Assembly: GCA_934098295.1 (NCBI GenBank)
Contig: CAKONV010000001.1
Span: 186,001 to 250,000, forward strand
Source of the DNA: an uncultured Bacilli bacterium
GTDB taxonomy: Bacteria; Bacillota_I; Bacilli_A; ML615J-28; CAG-313
Length of the DNA stretch: 64,000 nucleotides
Direction: 5' to 3'
In this document: piece by piece, positions 1 through 8,445 of the stretch
How positions within the stretch are numbered: the first letter of the stretch is position 1
Layout: each line of letters starts with the position of its first letter
Notes under the pieces: model-generated
Database searches by the model: none
Told to the model about the DNA's origin: nothing
Seen by the model: the letters and a program-made list of their open reading frames with translations, nothing else
Made by a program: the position numbers and the translations under genes

Positions 1-1504
1 TAGCCTTATCGCTTGATGCGTTAGCTTCAGCTTCTTTTACCATACGATCAATTTCTTCTTCTGATAAGCTTGAGTTACCAGTAATTGTAATTGTTTGAAC
101 TTTGCCAGTACCTAAATCTTTAGCAGATACGTGTACAATACCGTTAGCATCGATATCAAATTTAACTTCAATTTGAGGAACACCACGAGGTGCAAGAGGA
201 ATACCTGATAATTGGAAACGACCTAATGTCTTGTTATCAGCAGCCATACTTCTTTCACCTTGAACTACGTGAATATCAACAGCAGGTTGGTTATCAGCGG
301 CAGTAGAGAATACTTGTGACTTAGTTGTAGGAATTGTAGTGTTACGAGGAATAATTACGGTTGATACACCACCTAATGTTTCAATACCTAATGAAAGTGG
401 AGTAACATCTAGTAACAATACATCGTTAACATCACCAGTTAATACACCACCTTGAATAGCAGCACCCATAGCAACTACTTCATCAGGGTTAATAGAACGG
501 TTAGGTTCTTTACCAAGTTCTCTACGAACTAATTCTTGAACACATGGTACACGAGTAGAACCACCTACTAATAATACTTGGTCAAGATCACGAGCAGTAA
601 GTTTAGCTTGTTTTAAAGCATCACGAACAGCGTTGCAAGTAGAATCTACTAAGTCTTTAATTAATGATTCAAAAGTAGCTCTTGTTACATTTACATCAAA
701 GTGAACTGGTTCACCATTTACCATTGTAATGAATGGAATATTTACATTAGCACTTGTTACATTACTTAATGTCTTCTTAGCTTCTTCAGCAGCAAGTTTT
801 AATCTGAACATTGCTGATTTATCGCTTGATAAATCGATACCATTTTGTTTCTTGAATTCACTAACTAGATAATCTACTAAACGATTATCGAAGTCATCAC
901 CACCTAAGTGGTTGTTACCTGAAGTTGCAAGTACTTCATAAGTACCATCAGCAAGTGATAAGATAGATACATCGAAAGTACCACCACCTAAGTCATATAC
1001 TAAGACTGTTTGTTCTTTCTTTTGATCTTTATCAATACCATATGCTAAAGCAGCAGCTGTTGGTTCGTTGATGATACGTTTAACATCAAGACCAGCAATC
1101 TTACCGGCATCCTTTGTTGCTTGACGTTGAGCATCATTAAAGTATGCAGGAACCGTAATTACAGCCTCAGTTACAGGAGTACCAAGATAAGCTTCAGCTG
1201 TTTTCTTTAAGTTTTGAAGAATCATAGCTGAAATTTCTTGTGGTGTATAATCTTTGTTCATAGATTTAATATGAACTTTATAATCTGTACCCATATGACG
1301 TTTAATAGAAAAAACAGTATCCATGTTAGTTGCAGCTTGACGACGAGCTGTTTCACCAACGATAATTTCCCCATTTCTGAAAGCTACAACAGATGGTGTT
1401 GTACGCATACCATCAGCGTTTACGATAACTGTAGCTTCTCCACCTTCAACAACAGATACACAAGAATTTGTTGTACCTAAATCAATACCAATAATTTTAC
1501 TCAT
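1..1504 (-). CDS. dnaK: Molecular chaperone DnaK (Hsp70), 3' end outside the window
   Basis: About 501 codons are visible. The N-terminus reads MSKIIGIDLGTTNSCVSV, the Hsp70 phosphate-1 motif. VYDLGGGTFDVSIL and LLVGGSTRVP (ATPase domain) follow, then the start of the peptide-binding domain (LSLGIETLGG; QGERSMAADNK). The C-terminal lid lies beyond position 1. The ATG at 1502-1504 is preceded by TAGGAGGAAATAT, a strong ribosome-binding site. It is the third gene of hrcA-grpE-dnaK, 33 bases after grpE. DnaK is the ATP-dependent chaperone that works with GrpE and DnaJ; dnaJ would be expected just outside the left edge. Regulation is presumably by HrcA at the CIRCE boxes upstream of hrcA. Confidence 0.98.
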   Translation of the reverse strand, partial: MSKIIGIDLGTTNSCVSVVEGGEATVIVNADGMRTTPSVVAFRNGEIIVGETARRQAATNMDTVFSIKRHMGTDYKVHIKSMNKDYTPQEISAMILQNLKKTAEAYLGTPVTEAVITVPAYFNDAQRQATKDAGKIAGLDVKRIINEPTAAALAYGIDKDQKKEQTVLVYDLGGGTFDVSILSLADGTYEVLATSGNNHLGGDDFDNRLVDYLVSEFKKQNGIDLSSDKSAMFRLKLAAEEAKKTLSNVTSANVNIPFITMVNGEPVHFDVNVTRATFESLIKDLVDSTCNAVRDALKQAKLTARDLDQVLLVGGSTRVPCVQELVRRELGKEPNRSINPDEVVAMGAAIQGGVLTGDVNDVLLLDVTPLSLGIETLGGVSTVIIPRNTTIPTTKSQVFSTAADNQPAVDIHVVQGERSMAADNKTLGRFQLSGIPLAPRGVPQIEVKFDIDANGIVHVSAKDLGTGKVQTITITGNSSLSEEEIDRMVKEAEANASSDKA

Positions 1505-1537
1505 AATATATTTCCTCCTAAAAGTTTATTTTTTTAT

Positions 1538-2173
1538 TTATTTGCTGACCTTTACCATTGCAGGTCTTAATACACGGTCCTTATACATGTAACCCGTCAT
1601 AACTACTTCAACAACTGTATTAGGTTCAACGCCTTCTTTTTCAACTGTTTCCATAGCTGAGGCTACTAAAGGATCAAATGGTTTATTTAAACAATCAATT
1701 TTAGTAACACCATTATTTTCTAAAATGTTTTTTAAACGATTGTTTATCATAATGAATCCACTTAAATATTTATTAAGTTTATCATCTTCGGTTTTTACGG
1801 AAACGGCTTTATCAAAAATATCTAATATTTCAATAGAGTCTTGTAGAAAATCATTTAAAGCATATTTACGATCTTTAATACGATCTTCATTCATTCTTTT
1901 TCTAAAGTTTTCAAATTCAGCTTGTTTTCTTAAAAGTTGATCTTTTAAGTAAGCTTCTTGATTTTTTAACTTTTCATTTTCTTCTTTTAACGCAAGATAT
2001 TGTTTATCTTTAGTTACATCATATTTTTTATGATTTTTATTATGCTTTGATTCATTTTCTTTGTCTTCTTGATTTTTCACTTCCCCACACTTGTTTTCCT
2101 CTTCCTTATTTTCTACAATCAATTCTTCTTTTGTTGTTTGTTCTTCGTCTTTTTTTAATTCTTTTTCTTCCAT
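1538..2173 (-). CDS. grpE: Nucleotide exchange factor GrpE
   Basis: 211 residues. The first 60 residues are a highly charged Lys/Glu-rich tail of low complexity. A long heptad-rich helix follows (EENEKLKNQEAYLKDQLLRKQAEFENFRKR), the GrpE dimerisation coiled coil. The C-terminal beta domain ends with the conserved GYMYKDRVLRPAMVKVS. GrpE releases ADP from DnaK. The start ATG follows AGGAGG with 5-base spacing. It lies 9 bases downstream of hrcA and upstream of dnaK, the usual Bacillota heat-shock order. The acidic/lysine tail is longer than in many homologues but not abnormal. Confidence 0.97.
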   Translation of the reverse strand: MEEKELKKDEEQTTKEELIVENKEEENKCGEVKNQEDKENESKHNKNHKKYDVTKDKQYLALKEENEKLKNQEAYLKDQLLRKQAEFENFRKRMNEDRIKDRKYALNDFLQDSIEILDIFDKAVSVKTEDDKLNKYLSGFIMINNRLKNILENNGVTKIDCLNKPFDPLVASAMETVEKEGVEPNTVVEVVMTGYMYKDRVLRPAMVKVSK

Positions 2174-2182
2174 GTTAGCCTC

Positions 2183-3226
2183 CTATTTCATATTTTGAAC
2201 AATACCATTTAGCAAGGCAACAACATAACGATATTTCATTCTCAATGGACCAAATACTGTTATAGCACCCGTTCCATTACGACTTTGATAATAAGCAGTA
2301 ATACTACTACAATGTTGCATAACCTTTAAGCTATGTTCACTTCCAATCTTAATGGTGATATTAGCATTATCTAAGTTGCCAATAACTGGGATTGGACCAT
2401 TATCAAATTCAACGATTTGATAAATTGATTCATTTTTTAGTGTTTCTAAATACTCTTGTGCTAATTGCAAATCTGCAAAATCATGATGTTTCAAAATATT
2501 ATATTGACCAATAATTGTTTTTTTATCATCAACTAATCTTTGGAAATTATGAATACAGAATTCAACTACCGCTAACGCATTACTCATATAATCAAAGAAA
2601 CCTTCATCACTAAATTCAAATCTTTTAGCATTCTTAAAGTCATTTAGTAAAACATCGTGAAGTTTTTCATCTAGATAGGTTGTCACATTACTAATATTAG
2701 TAATATTTATACCTTCAGGAATATTTACTTCCCTACTTAATACTAATCCTTGATCAGTTACCATTAAGAATAAGCCTTTAAATTTTTTTAAATGGACAAA
2801 GTCTAATTTCTTGATTCTTGAATTATACGCCGTCTTTTCTAGGATTATAGCACCATAACTAAAATCTTTATTTTCAACAATGGTTTTTAAAATTGTTGCT
2901 GCAGTTTGTTTTTTATCAAGTTTACTATCCATAAATAATCTTGAAACCTGATCTTCAACTTCATCTACTAAAGGAGTAGCATTCATAAGTTCATCTACAT
3001 ATAAACGATAACCCTTTTCAGTAGGAACTCTACCACTAGAAGTATGGGTTTTTTCTAGATATCCTAATTCTTCTAAGGTAGCCATTTCATTTCTTAGAGT
3101 AGCTGTTGAATAATCAAGTCCTGATAATTTTGATAGTGTTGATGAGCCAACTGGCTCACTTGATTCATTTTCTGTATATGATTCAACAATGGCAATCATT
3201 ATTTTTTTCTGTCGTTCTGTTAACAT
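2183..3226 (-). CDS. hrcA: Heat-inducible transcription repressor HrcA
   Basis: 347 residues from the second of two adjacent ATG codons (3224-3226). I chose it because AAGGAGG lies 7 bases upstream; the first ATG (3227-3229) has only 4. The N-terminal winged helix (residues about 1-75) includes SATLRNEMATLEELGYLEKT, followed by the HrcA signature SSGRVPTEKGYRLYVDEL. The rest is the GAF-like dimerisation domain. HrcA represses chaperone operons by binding CIRCE and is reactivated by GroEL. It is first in the hrcA-grpE-dnaK operon. Its own promoter is flanked by two CIRCE-like boxes, implying autoregulation. Confidence 0.97.
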   Translation of the reverse strand: MLTERQKKIMIAIVESYTENESSEPVGSSTLSKLSGLDYSTATLRNEMATLEELGYLEKTHTSSGRVPTEKGYRLYVDELMNATPLVDEVEDQVSRLFMDSKLDKKQTAATILKTIVENKDFSYGAIILEKTAYNSRIKKLDFVHLKKFKGLFLMVTDQGLVLSREVNIPEGINITNISNVTTYLDEKLHDVLLNDFKNAKRFEFSDEGFFDYMSNALAVVEFCIHNFQRLVDDKKTIIGQYNILKHHDFADLQLAQEYLETLKNESIYQIVEFDNGPIPVIGNLDNANITIKIGSEHSLKVMQHCSSITAYYQSRNGTGAITVFGPLRMKYRYVVALLNGIVQNMK

Positions 3227-3238
3227 CATATTGCCTCC

Positions 3239-3265
3239 TTAGCACTCATTTCACCGTACTGCTAA
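3239..3265. promoter_or_regulatory. CIRCE operator, downstream degenerate copy
   Basis: The left arm TTAGCACTC is a perfect match. After nine bases the right arm is TACTGCTAA instead of GAGTGCTAA. It lies in the 5' untranslated region between the -10 box and the hrcA ribosome-binding site, the usual place for CIRCE. Together with the copy over the -35 it makes a two-site arrangement. Confidence 0.75.
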
Positions 3266-3266
3266 T

Positions 3267-3295
3267 ATTATATCACATTCTTTTAGCACTGTCAA
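3267..3295 (-). promoter_or_regulatory. Sigma-A promoter of hrcA-grpE-dnaK
   Basis: On the minus strand TTGACA (3290-3295) and TATAAT (3267-3272) are separated by exactly 17 bases. Both hexamers match consensus perfectly. The promoter sits between and partly within two CIRCE-like elements. Confidence 0.9.
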
Positions 3296-3309
3296 GAGGA
3301 AAGTGCTAA
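3283..3309. promoter_or_regulatory. CIRCE operator, upstream copy
   Basis: TTAGCACTG, nine bases, then AAGTGCTAA. The CIRCE consensus is TTAGCACTC-N9-GAGTGCTAA, so each arm differs only at its innermost base and the spacing is exact. It overlaps the -35 hexamer of the hrcA promoter, where HrcA binding would block RNA polymerase. Confidence 0.9.
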
Positions 3310-3362
3310 TTTTTTTATATTTTATGTTATTTTTTTATTTTTATGCAAATTTAAAATAAAAA

Positions 3363-3405
3363 TTAGTTTACACTTAGCTTTTAACAAAGCCAAAATGTAA
3401 ACTAA
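3363..3405 (-). terminator. Rho-independent terminator after the MBL-fold hydrolase
   Basis: TTAGTTTACA (3363-3372) pairs with TGTAAACTAA (3396-3405). An inner GCTTT/AAAGC stem strengthens the hairpin. On the minus strand the stem is followed by a T-rich run (TTTTTATTTT). It closes the operon ending at 3421. Confidence 0.85.
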
Positions 3406-3420
3406 CTATTATATTATATT

Positions 3421-4041
3421 TTATTTTAAATATTGATTAACTTTTAAAGCATCTTCTAAAACAAAAGCTTGATCATGCCCAGGATAAACAACGATTCTTT
3501 TATCTAATTTTTTAATTTTTTCTAATGATTTTTTTAAAGCTAAGTAATCACCAGTTGGTAAATCCCATCTACCGACAGAATCTAAGAATAAGGTATCACC
3601 AGAGAAAAGATTGTCAAAAATTAGATATCCTGCCGAACAAGATGTGTGACCAGGTAAATAAAGACATTTTACCTTTAAACCATTAAATGTTAAAACATCG
3701 CCATCATTTACAATTTTAATTTTTTTATCATCTATTTTTTCTAAATCATTTTTATTAAATAATGAACTAACCGAAAGGGAAGGTGATGAAAGTTTATTAA
3801 CAGCATTTTTATGCATATAAACGATAACATCCTCATTTTTTAAAAGTTCAAAAAGACTTTTAAAATGATCATAATGACCATGAGTAAGTAAAATGCCTAA
3901 GATTTTTTTATCACCAATGTATCTTTTTAAGATTTTTAAATCATTAGCAGGGTCTACAATTAAACAAGAATCAGCAAAACTTATTAAATAAGTATTAGCA
4001 TTTAATTGATTATCACAAAAATTATCAATCTTGATATTCAT
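3421..4041 (-). CDS. MBL-fold metallo-hydrolase (glyoxalase II / YqgX-like)
   Basis: 206 residues. The zinc-binding motif THGHYDH is at residues 53-59. PGHTSCSAGY, the second metal-site SGDTLF and the terminal YPGHDQ histidine follow, so all ligands of a binuclear metallo-beta-lactamase fold are present. Length and motif spacing match the short glyoxalase II-like hydrolases (YqgX/YcbL type). The physiological substrate cannot be read from the sequence; hydroxyacylglutathione-like or other thioesters are the family guess. The start codon overlaps the stop of the hexokinase-like gene (TAATG), so the two are translationally coupled. A terminator follows. Confidence 0.88.
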   Translation of the reverse strand: MNIKIDNFCDNQLNANTYLISFADSCLIVDPANDLKILKRYIGDKKILGILLTHGHYDHFKSLFELLKNEDVIVYMHKNAVNKLSSPSLSVSSLFNKNDLEKIDDKKIKIVNDGDVLTFNGLKVKCLYLPGHTSCSAGYLIFDNLFSGDTLFLDSVGRWDLPTGDYLALKKSLEKIKKLDKRIVVYPGHDQAFVLEDALKVNQYLK

Positions 4042-5405
4042 TACTTTAAAGCTGGAAGACTAGCTGCTGCAATTGATTGACCAACACGACGAGCTTTTTC
4101 ATCTGGCATCATAATCTTTGCAGAAGCATATTCAGGGAATAAATCTTTTACAACCTTATTAGCAGTTTCAACAACGATATCGCCACCTTTACCACTAGTT
4201 ACTCTTCCTAGTAATAATAAGTATTTAATATCATAGAATTCAGAATAATAAGCGACAGTATAACCTAAATAAATACCAATGTTTTCATAGATTTCTTTAG
4301 CTCTTGGGTCGCCCTCTTCCATTAGTTTTTGAACTACTTTTAATTTTTCAGCAGGTGATAATTTTTCATCTAATTCAATTCCTGCAAAGCCAGCAAGTTT
4401 GATAACACCATCTTGACTAAAGTATTTAACACCACAACCATAGTCGCCACTCCATTCATCAACCATAGCATTTTTGTTATAATCAACAGGAACGAAAGCA
4501 AGTTCACTTAACCAACCATTTAGGTTACCATCTTTATTAATATAACCAGCAGCTTCACTTGTTCCCATAGCAATACCTAAAACGCAGCCATCATTTAAGC
4601 TCATAGCACCAGCAAGAGCGGTAACATCACCATCGTTAGCAACAACTAGAGGAATATCTTCGCCGATTTCTTTAGCAGCTTTAATATAAAGTCCTGGAAC
4701 TTCCTTATCAAAGACATCTTGAGGAACTTTAATAAATAAAGAAGCAACTCTTATTTCATTATTAATATAGATACCAGCACTACTTACACCAATAGCATCT
4801 ACTTTTAAGCCTTTTTCTTCAATCTTTTTAGCAGCAGTCTTGAATGAGTCTAAAATACCTTGGTATTGATACATTGGATCAGTACTAGTCTTAGGGAACC
4901 ATACTACTTCTTCTGAATAAATAGTTTCACCATTAATTACAGCTGAAACTTTACGATCGGAACCACCTGCATCAAAACCAATACGATTACCATCAAGGTG
5001 ACCACCAGCAGGAATTGAAGCTTCAACAGAGGCTGGAACATCTTTTAATGTGCAAGCAACTACTTCGAATTTCTTTCCATAAACACGTTCCATAAATTCA
5101 ACATCAAATTTACGTTTGCCATCTTTAGAGAATACTTTTTGCATAGCATGAACTAAATCGTCGTTACCACCTAAATAAATTTTAAAACCACCAACTACCC
5201 ATAAGATACTCTTGATTAGTCTTTCAACCATTTCTTCATTTTCTTCTTGTTTTCCTGGTAAAACGTTTAAGTCATAACGATATTTATAACCACTTTGACG
5301 TTCTACGCAAATAGCAAAAGGAACGCTTCCTTTTTCTTTAAACTTACGAAGTTCAACAATCATAGGACGGAATTCTTTTTCTAAACTAGGAACATAACTT
5401 TTCAT
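4041..5405 (-). CDS. Hexokinase-like ASKHA-fold sugar kinase
   Basis: 454 residues from the ATG at 5403-5405, which follows GGAG. An upstream in-frame extension would overlap the PRC-barrel gene and has no ribosome-binding site. Residues 142-152 (IGFDAGGSDRK) form the phosphate-1 loop of the actin/hexokinase superfamily. VVANDGDVTALAGA carries the likely catalytic Asp, and GIAMGTSEAAGYI is the phosphate-2 region. The first 130 residues are an additional domain I do not recognise. Proteins of this kind are annotated as hexokinase-like or ROK-like; the sugar acted on is unknown. It is coupled to the MBL-fold hydrolase and follows the PRC-barrel gene by 16 bases. Confidence 0.75.
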   Translation of the reverse strand: MKSYVPSLEKEFRPMIVELRKFKEKGSVPFAICVERQSGYKYRYDLNVLPGKQEENEEMVERLIKSILWVVGGFKIYLGGNDDLVHAMQKVFSKDGKRKFDVEFMERVYGKKFEVVACTLKDVPASVEASIPAGGHLDGNRIGFDAGGSDRKVSAVINGETIYSEEVVWFPKTSTDPMYQYQGILDSFKTAAKKIEEKGLKVDAIGVSSAGIYINNEIRVASLFIKVPQDVFDKEVPGLYIKAAKEIGEDIPLVVANDGDVTALAGAMSLNDGCVLGIAMGTSEAAGYINKDGNLNGWLSELAFVPVDYNKNAMVDEWSGDYGCGVKYFSQDGVIKLAGFAGIELDEKLSPAEKLKVVQKLMEEGDPRAKEIYENIGIYLGYTVAYYSEFYDIKYLLLLGRVTSGKGGDIVVETANKVVKDLFPEYASAKIMMPDEKARRVGQSIAAASLPALK

Positions 5406-5421
5406 TTTTCTTTTTTCTCCT

Positions 5422-5694
5422 TTATTCATTTTTGTTATTTTTGTTAGTATCCAAATTTTTATTTTGTGCCGTATCAACAATGATAACATCACTACCAATT
5501 TTTACAATATTTTGCCAAGAAATTTTTGTTGCATCTTCTTTAGAAAAAAAGTTAAAAAATTTAAGGCCATTACTAACTAAGATGTTTAAAATTTTTCCAT
5601 TGGCAACATCAATTATTACATCATTTATTCGACCAAGTTTTGTTCCATCTTCTTCTCTTATAACATCTTTTGTTGAAAGTTCCGATAATTTCAT
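5422..5694 (-). CDS. PRC-barrel protein, YlmC/YmxH family
   Basis: 90 residues. MKLSELSTKDVIREEDGTKLGRINDVIID is the typical beginning of the YlmC/YmxH PRC-barrel family. The body is a single small beta-barrel (KILNILVSNG, VIIVDTAQ). In spore formers YlmC/YmxH proteins are linked to sporulation and cell division genes, but their molecular role is unclear. AGGAG precedes the start by a slightly long spacer. A TATAAT on the minus strand at 5715-5720 may provide a promoter, but I see no good -35. Confidence 0.85.
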   Translation of the reverse strand: MKLSELSTKDVIREEDGTKLGRINDVIIDVANGKILNILVSNGLKFFNFFSKEDATKISWQNIVKIGSDVIIVDTAQNKNLDTNKNNKNE

Positions 5695-5761
5695 AAAATA
5701 CCATCTCCTAAAAGATTATATGATTAGATTCTACAAAACTTGATTTATTTTTTAATTTTTT

Positions 5762-6067
5762 TTAACTAGAATATATCCCATCTAAATTATAACGGATGCG
5801 GTCTTCACCAACGAATATATGAACAACAACCTCTCCTAAATCAATTAAATGCCAAGTGCTTTCATCACTAGAACTATAGCCTCTAACCTTTAATCCGCAA
5901 AGACTAGCATCATCTTTTAAATAAGTTATAGCAGCCATAGCTTGACGACTAGATGTAGCTGAAGCAATAATTGAATAATCATAGAAAGGAGTTTTATTTC
6001 GCATATCATATACTTTAACATCAGTTACTACCGCTTTATCTAAGCTTTTAAGTATTTCTTCAATCAT
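5762..6067 (-). CDS. rsfS: Ribosomal silencing factor RsfS
   Basis: 101 residues. The conserved pattern VVTDVKVYDMRNKTPFYDYSIIASATSSRQAMA and the C-terminal WHLIDLGEVVVHIFVGEDR identify RsfS (DUF143/YqeL). RsfS binds uL14 of the large ribosomal subunit and blocks subunit joining in poor nutrient conditions. The gene overlaps the end of yqeK by 8 bases and has AAAGGT upstream. It is slightly shorter than B. subtilis YqeL but has the whole core. Confidence 0.95.
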   Translation of the reverse strand: MIEEILKSLDKAVVTDVKVYDMRNKTPFYDYSIIASATSSRQAMAAITYLKDDASLCGLKVRGYSSSDESTWHLIDLGEVVVHIFVGEDRIRYNLDGIYSS

Positions 6068-6659
6068 TATTTTTTACCTTTCCCAAATAATAATTATATG
6101 TATCAATTGTCTTACTGTATATTATTTTACCATTTTTTTCTAAATAGTCAACCGATTGAGCAAGAATTAATAGTGTACCTTTATCTAAATCTTCAAAACA
6201 AGCTTTTCTAGCTTTATCAAAGCACTCACCAACTCTTGTTTCTTCAATATAATCGCTAACAAAAATTATTTGTTCTAGTTTTGTCATATTAGGTCTACCT
6301 ACGGTATGATAATAAATCGCAGAAAGAATATCATCATCATTTATATGATAATCTTCTTTAGCTACTGTCTTTCCAACAAAACTATGCCAAATTTGAGGAA
6401 ATTGTTTCAATTCTTCTATAATCTCTTTTGTTTCGGTTCTTTCCAAATATTTCCACAAAACATCATTACTTTTTAACTTAGCACAATCATGTAAAATTCC
6501 AGCAATAGCTAATTTTTCTTTTGATACACCGAAATGATAATGCTCTTCAAGTTTTAAGGCCATCTTACAAACTTCAAGACTATGATAGTATCTTTTATTG
6601 ATAACACCATCAATTGTCATTTCCATTTTTAATTTTTCCTTTAATTCTGATATTTCCAT
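6060..6659 (-). CDS. yqeK: HD-domain hydrolase YqeK (Ap4A hydrolase family)
   Basis: 199 residues with the HD motif: H in YYHSLEVCKMA, HD in GILHDCAK, a histidine pair around WHSFVG and YYHTVGRPNMT, and D in FVSDYIEETR. The YqeK family are bis(5'-nucleosyl)-tetraphosphatases that split Ap4A symmetrically. Its place between yqeH and rsfS is conserved in Bacilli. In B. subtilis nadD directly precedes yqeK and may be fused to it in other species; nadD is absent here. Confidence 0.92.
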   Translation of the reverse strand: MEISELKEKLKMEMTIDGVINKRYYHSLEVCKMALKLEEHYHFGVSKEKLAIAGILHDCAKLKSNDVLWKYLERTETKEIIEELKQFPQIWHSFVGKTVAKEDYHINDDDILSAIYYHTVGRPNMTKLEQIIFVSDYIEETRVGECFDKARKACFEDLDKGTLLILAQSVDYLEKNGKIIYSKTIDTYNYYLGKVKNND

Positions 6660-6660
6660 A

Positions 6661-7782
6661 TTATATAAAGCTTTCTACCATTTTTACTTCAATATTTTCA
6701 TTAACAATAACTCTTAAAGTTACACTTTTACCACTAATATGAACAAAACCAATTCCACTAATTAAAAGTTCTTTACTACCATCATCACTTACAAAAGCAA
6801 TTTTTTTCAAGTTTTTAAGATTAGGGGCTTCTGTTACCGAAGGTGGCGTAAGAAGGCGGGTAACTTGCGTTTCATAAAGGTTATCAGCATTAACCGTTTT
6901 AGTTCTATGCAAGTATAAATCATTTGATACATAAAAACTAGCATTGATTTTTTCATCACTTATGAAATCGATGCGTACAAGGCCCCCTAAGAAAATAGTC
7001 TGATCGCCGTTTAGTTGGTAAGTACGCGGTTTAATATAACTCTTAGGAGTCAATACTTTGATAGATTCATAATCAAGATAAGCTCCAAAAGATGAATAGT
7101 TAATTAGTCCGGGTGTATCTATTAAGAAATGATCTTTATCTAAGGGAATCTTTATAAAATCCATTGTTGTTTGAAACTGATCACTAGTCGTAAGAAGATC
7201 ATGATCATTTAAATATAATTCTTTTACCGCATTAATAAAAGTTGATTTACCAACGCTTGCACATCCTACTACATAAGTATTTTTTATACTAACTCTTTTA
7301 TATCCTAAATATTCTTTATAGTTATATATTTTATCAATAACGCCTTTAACATTCTTTTTATTTTTAGCCGAAATCAAAGATACACCGATAACATTTAAAT
7401 CATTATCTAACGCAATTTTCTTTACACATTCCTCTATTTTCTTTAAATGAACATCTTTTGGCAAAACATCAACCTTATTAATAACTAATAGCACTTTAGC
7501 CTTACCGATATACTTTGATAAATTAGGAATGAATCCCCCAAAAATATCCATAACATCTAAAATCAAAATGACTAAAGCTTTTGATTCACCTATTACTTTT
7601 ATCTTTTCATAATAATTGTTACTATCAATTGATGGTACATATTTTTTTCCATTATGAATTATTTGAAAGCATCGCTTACAATAAATTTTATCTGAAGAAT
7701 TTATAACTTCAAAAGGAACGTAACCAGCTTTATTTTCATCTTCATATTGTAGTTTTATACCACAGCCATAACATTTAGCCAT
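6661..7782 (-). CDS. yqeH: Ribosome-biogenesis GTPase YqeH (circularly permuted)
   Basis: 373 residues. The N-terminal zinc finger has CYGCG and CKRC. The GTPase motifs are permuted: NKVDVLPK (G4) and SAKNKKN (G5) come first, then GCASVGKSTFIN (G1/P-loop) and DTPGL (G3). A C-terminal RNA-binding region follows. YqeH is needed for 30S subunit assembly. The start ATG overlaps the stop of yqeG (TAATG). Length and order match the family. Confidence 0.95.
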   Translation of the reverse strand: MAKCYGCGIKLQYEDENKAGYVPFEVINSSDKIYCKRCFQIIHNGKKYVPSIDSNNYYEKIKVIGESKALVILILDVMDIFGGFIPNLSKYIGKAKVLLVINKVDVLPKDVHLKKIEECVKKIALDNDLNVIGVSLISAKNKKNVKGVIDKIYNYKEYLGYKRVSIKNTYVVGCASVGKSTFINAVKELYLNDHDLLTTSDQFQTTMDFIKIPLDKDHFLIDTPGLINYSSFGAYLDYESIKVLTPKSYIKPRTYQLNGDQTIFLGGLVRIDFISDEKINASFYVSNDLYLHRTKTVNADNLYETQVTRLLTPPSVTEAPNLKNLKKIAFVSDDGSKELLISGIGFVHISGKSVTLRVIVNENIEVKMVESFI

Positions 7783-8333
7783 TATTTTTTCTCCTTACTA
7801 ACGACTTGCCAAATAAGAGCCGCCTTACTAGCATCCTTTTTTGCGATTTTTTTGACAATACTTTTTTCTCTCAAACGATTAATTCTTGTATAAAAATGCT
7901 CACTTTCTCGAGAAATAGATTTTATTAAAACCGAATCAACCTTTAACCGATTAGCACATTTAATATCAGTTACTAATTGATCGCCAATCATAACAATTTG
8001 GCTGTAATCATAAATCTCTTGAGTTTTCAAAAATGATTTAATTTTATACGCAAAAGGTTTTTGCATATGAGAGCCATATGAAGTGGCAGGAAAACTTTTC
8101 ATAAATTTTTCAATTCTAGATCCATGATTATTGGTAAGAACATACGTCTTAAAACCCATATCTAACAATTTTTTACCTAAGGTGGCTAACCTTATACTGG
8201 CAACACTTTCAAAATAGGATATTAAAGTATTATCTAAATCAAATAGTATGATTCTTTTACCTTTAGCATATAATGTATCGTAATCTATATCAAAAACTGA
8301 TAAAGATACCCATGTTGGAAGATATTTAGACAA
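7782..8333 (-). CDS. yqeG: YqeG-family HAD-type phosphatase
   Basis: 183 residues with HAD motif I FDLDNTL, motif II in LTNNHG and a motif III/IV region MIGDQLVTDIKCAN. YqeG is a IIIA-type HAD phosphatase encoded upstream of yqeH in most Bacilli; its substrate is unsettled. The initiation codon is TTG (8331-8333), preceded by GAGGT at good spacing. It is first in the yqeG-yqeH-yqeK-rsfS operon, behind a sigma-A-type promoter. Confidence 0.92.
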   Translation of the reverse strand: MSKYLPTWVSLSVFDIDYDTLYAKGKRIILFDLDNTLISYFESVASIRLATLGKKLLDMGFKTYVLTNNHGSRIEKFMKSFPATSYGSHMQKPFAYKIKSFLKTQEIYDYSQIVMIGDQLVTDIKCANRLKVDSVLIKSISRESEHFYTRINRLREKSIVKKIAKKDASKAALIWQVVSKEKK

Positions 8334-8390
8334 AATTTAACCTCACTTCAATTACTAATTTATTCTCTTACTTTTAAAATACATAAGTAT

Positions 8391-8419
8391 ATTATACTAA
8401 ATTTAATCATTTTTGTCTA
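8391..8419 (-). promoter_or_regulatory. Promoter of the yqeG operon
   Basis: On the minus strand TAGACA (8414-8419) and TATAAT (8391-8396) are 17 bases apart. The promoter lies in the short divergent gap with the sigma factor gene. Confidence 0.7.
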
Positions 8420-8445
8420 GAAATTCCACCCACCAAAGGAGAATT

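Noticed and set aside
1238..1480. Plus-strand open frame of 80 codons
   Set aside because: It lies wholly within dnaK on the opposite strand; the dnaK protein motifs are unmistakable and the plus frame has no ribosome-binding site or recognisable motif.
5406..5498. N-terminal extension of the hexokinase-like protein
   Set aside because: It overlaps the end of the PRC-barrel gene in another frame and lacks a ribosome-binding site; ATG at 5403-5405 has one.
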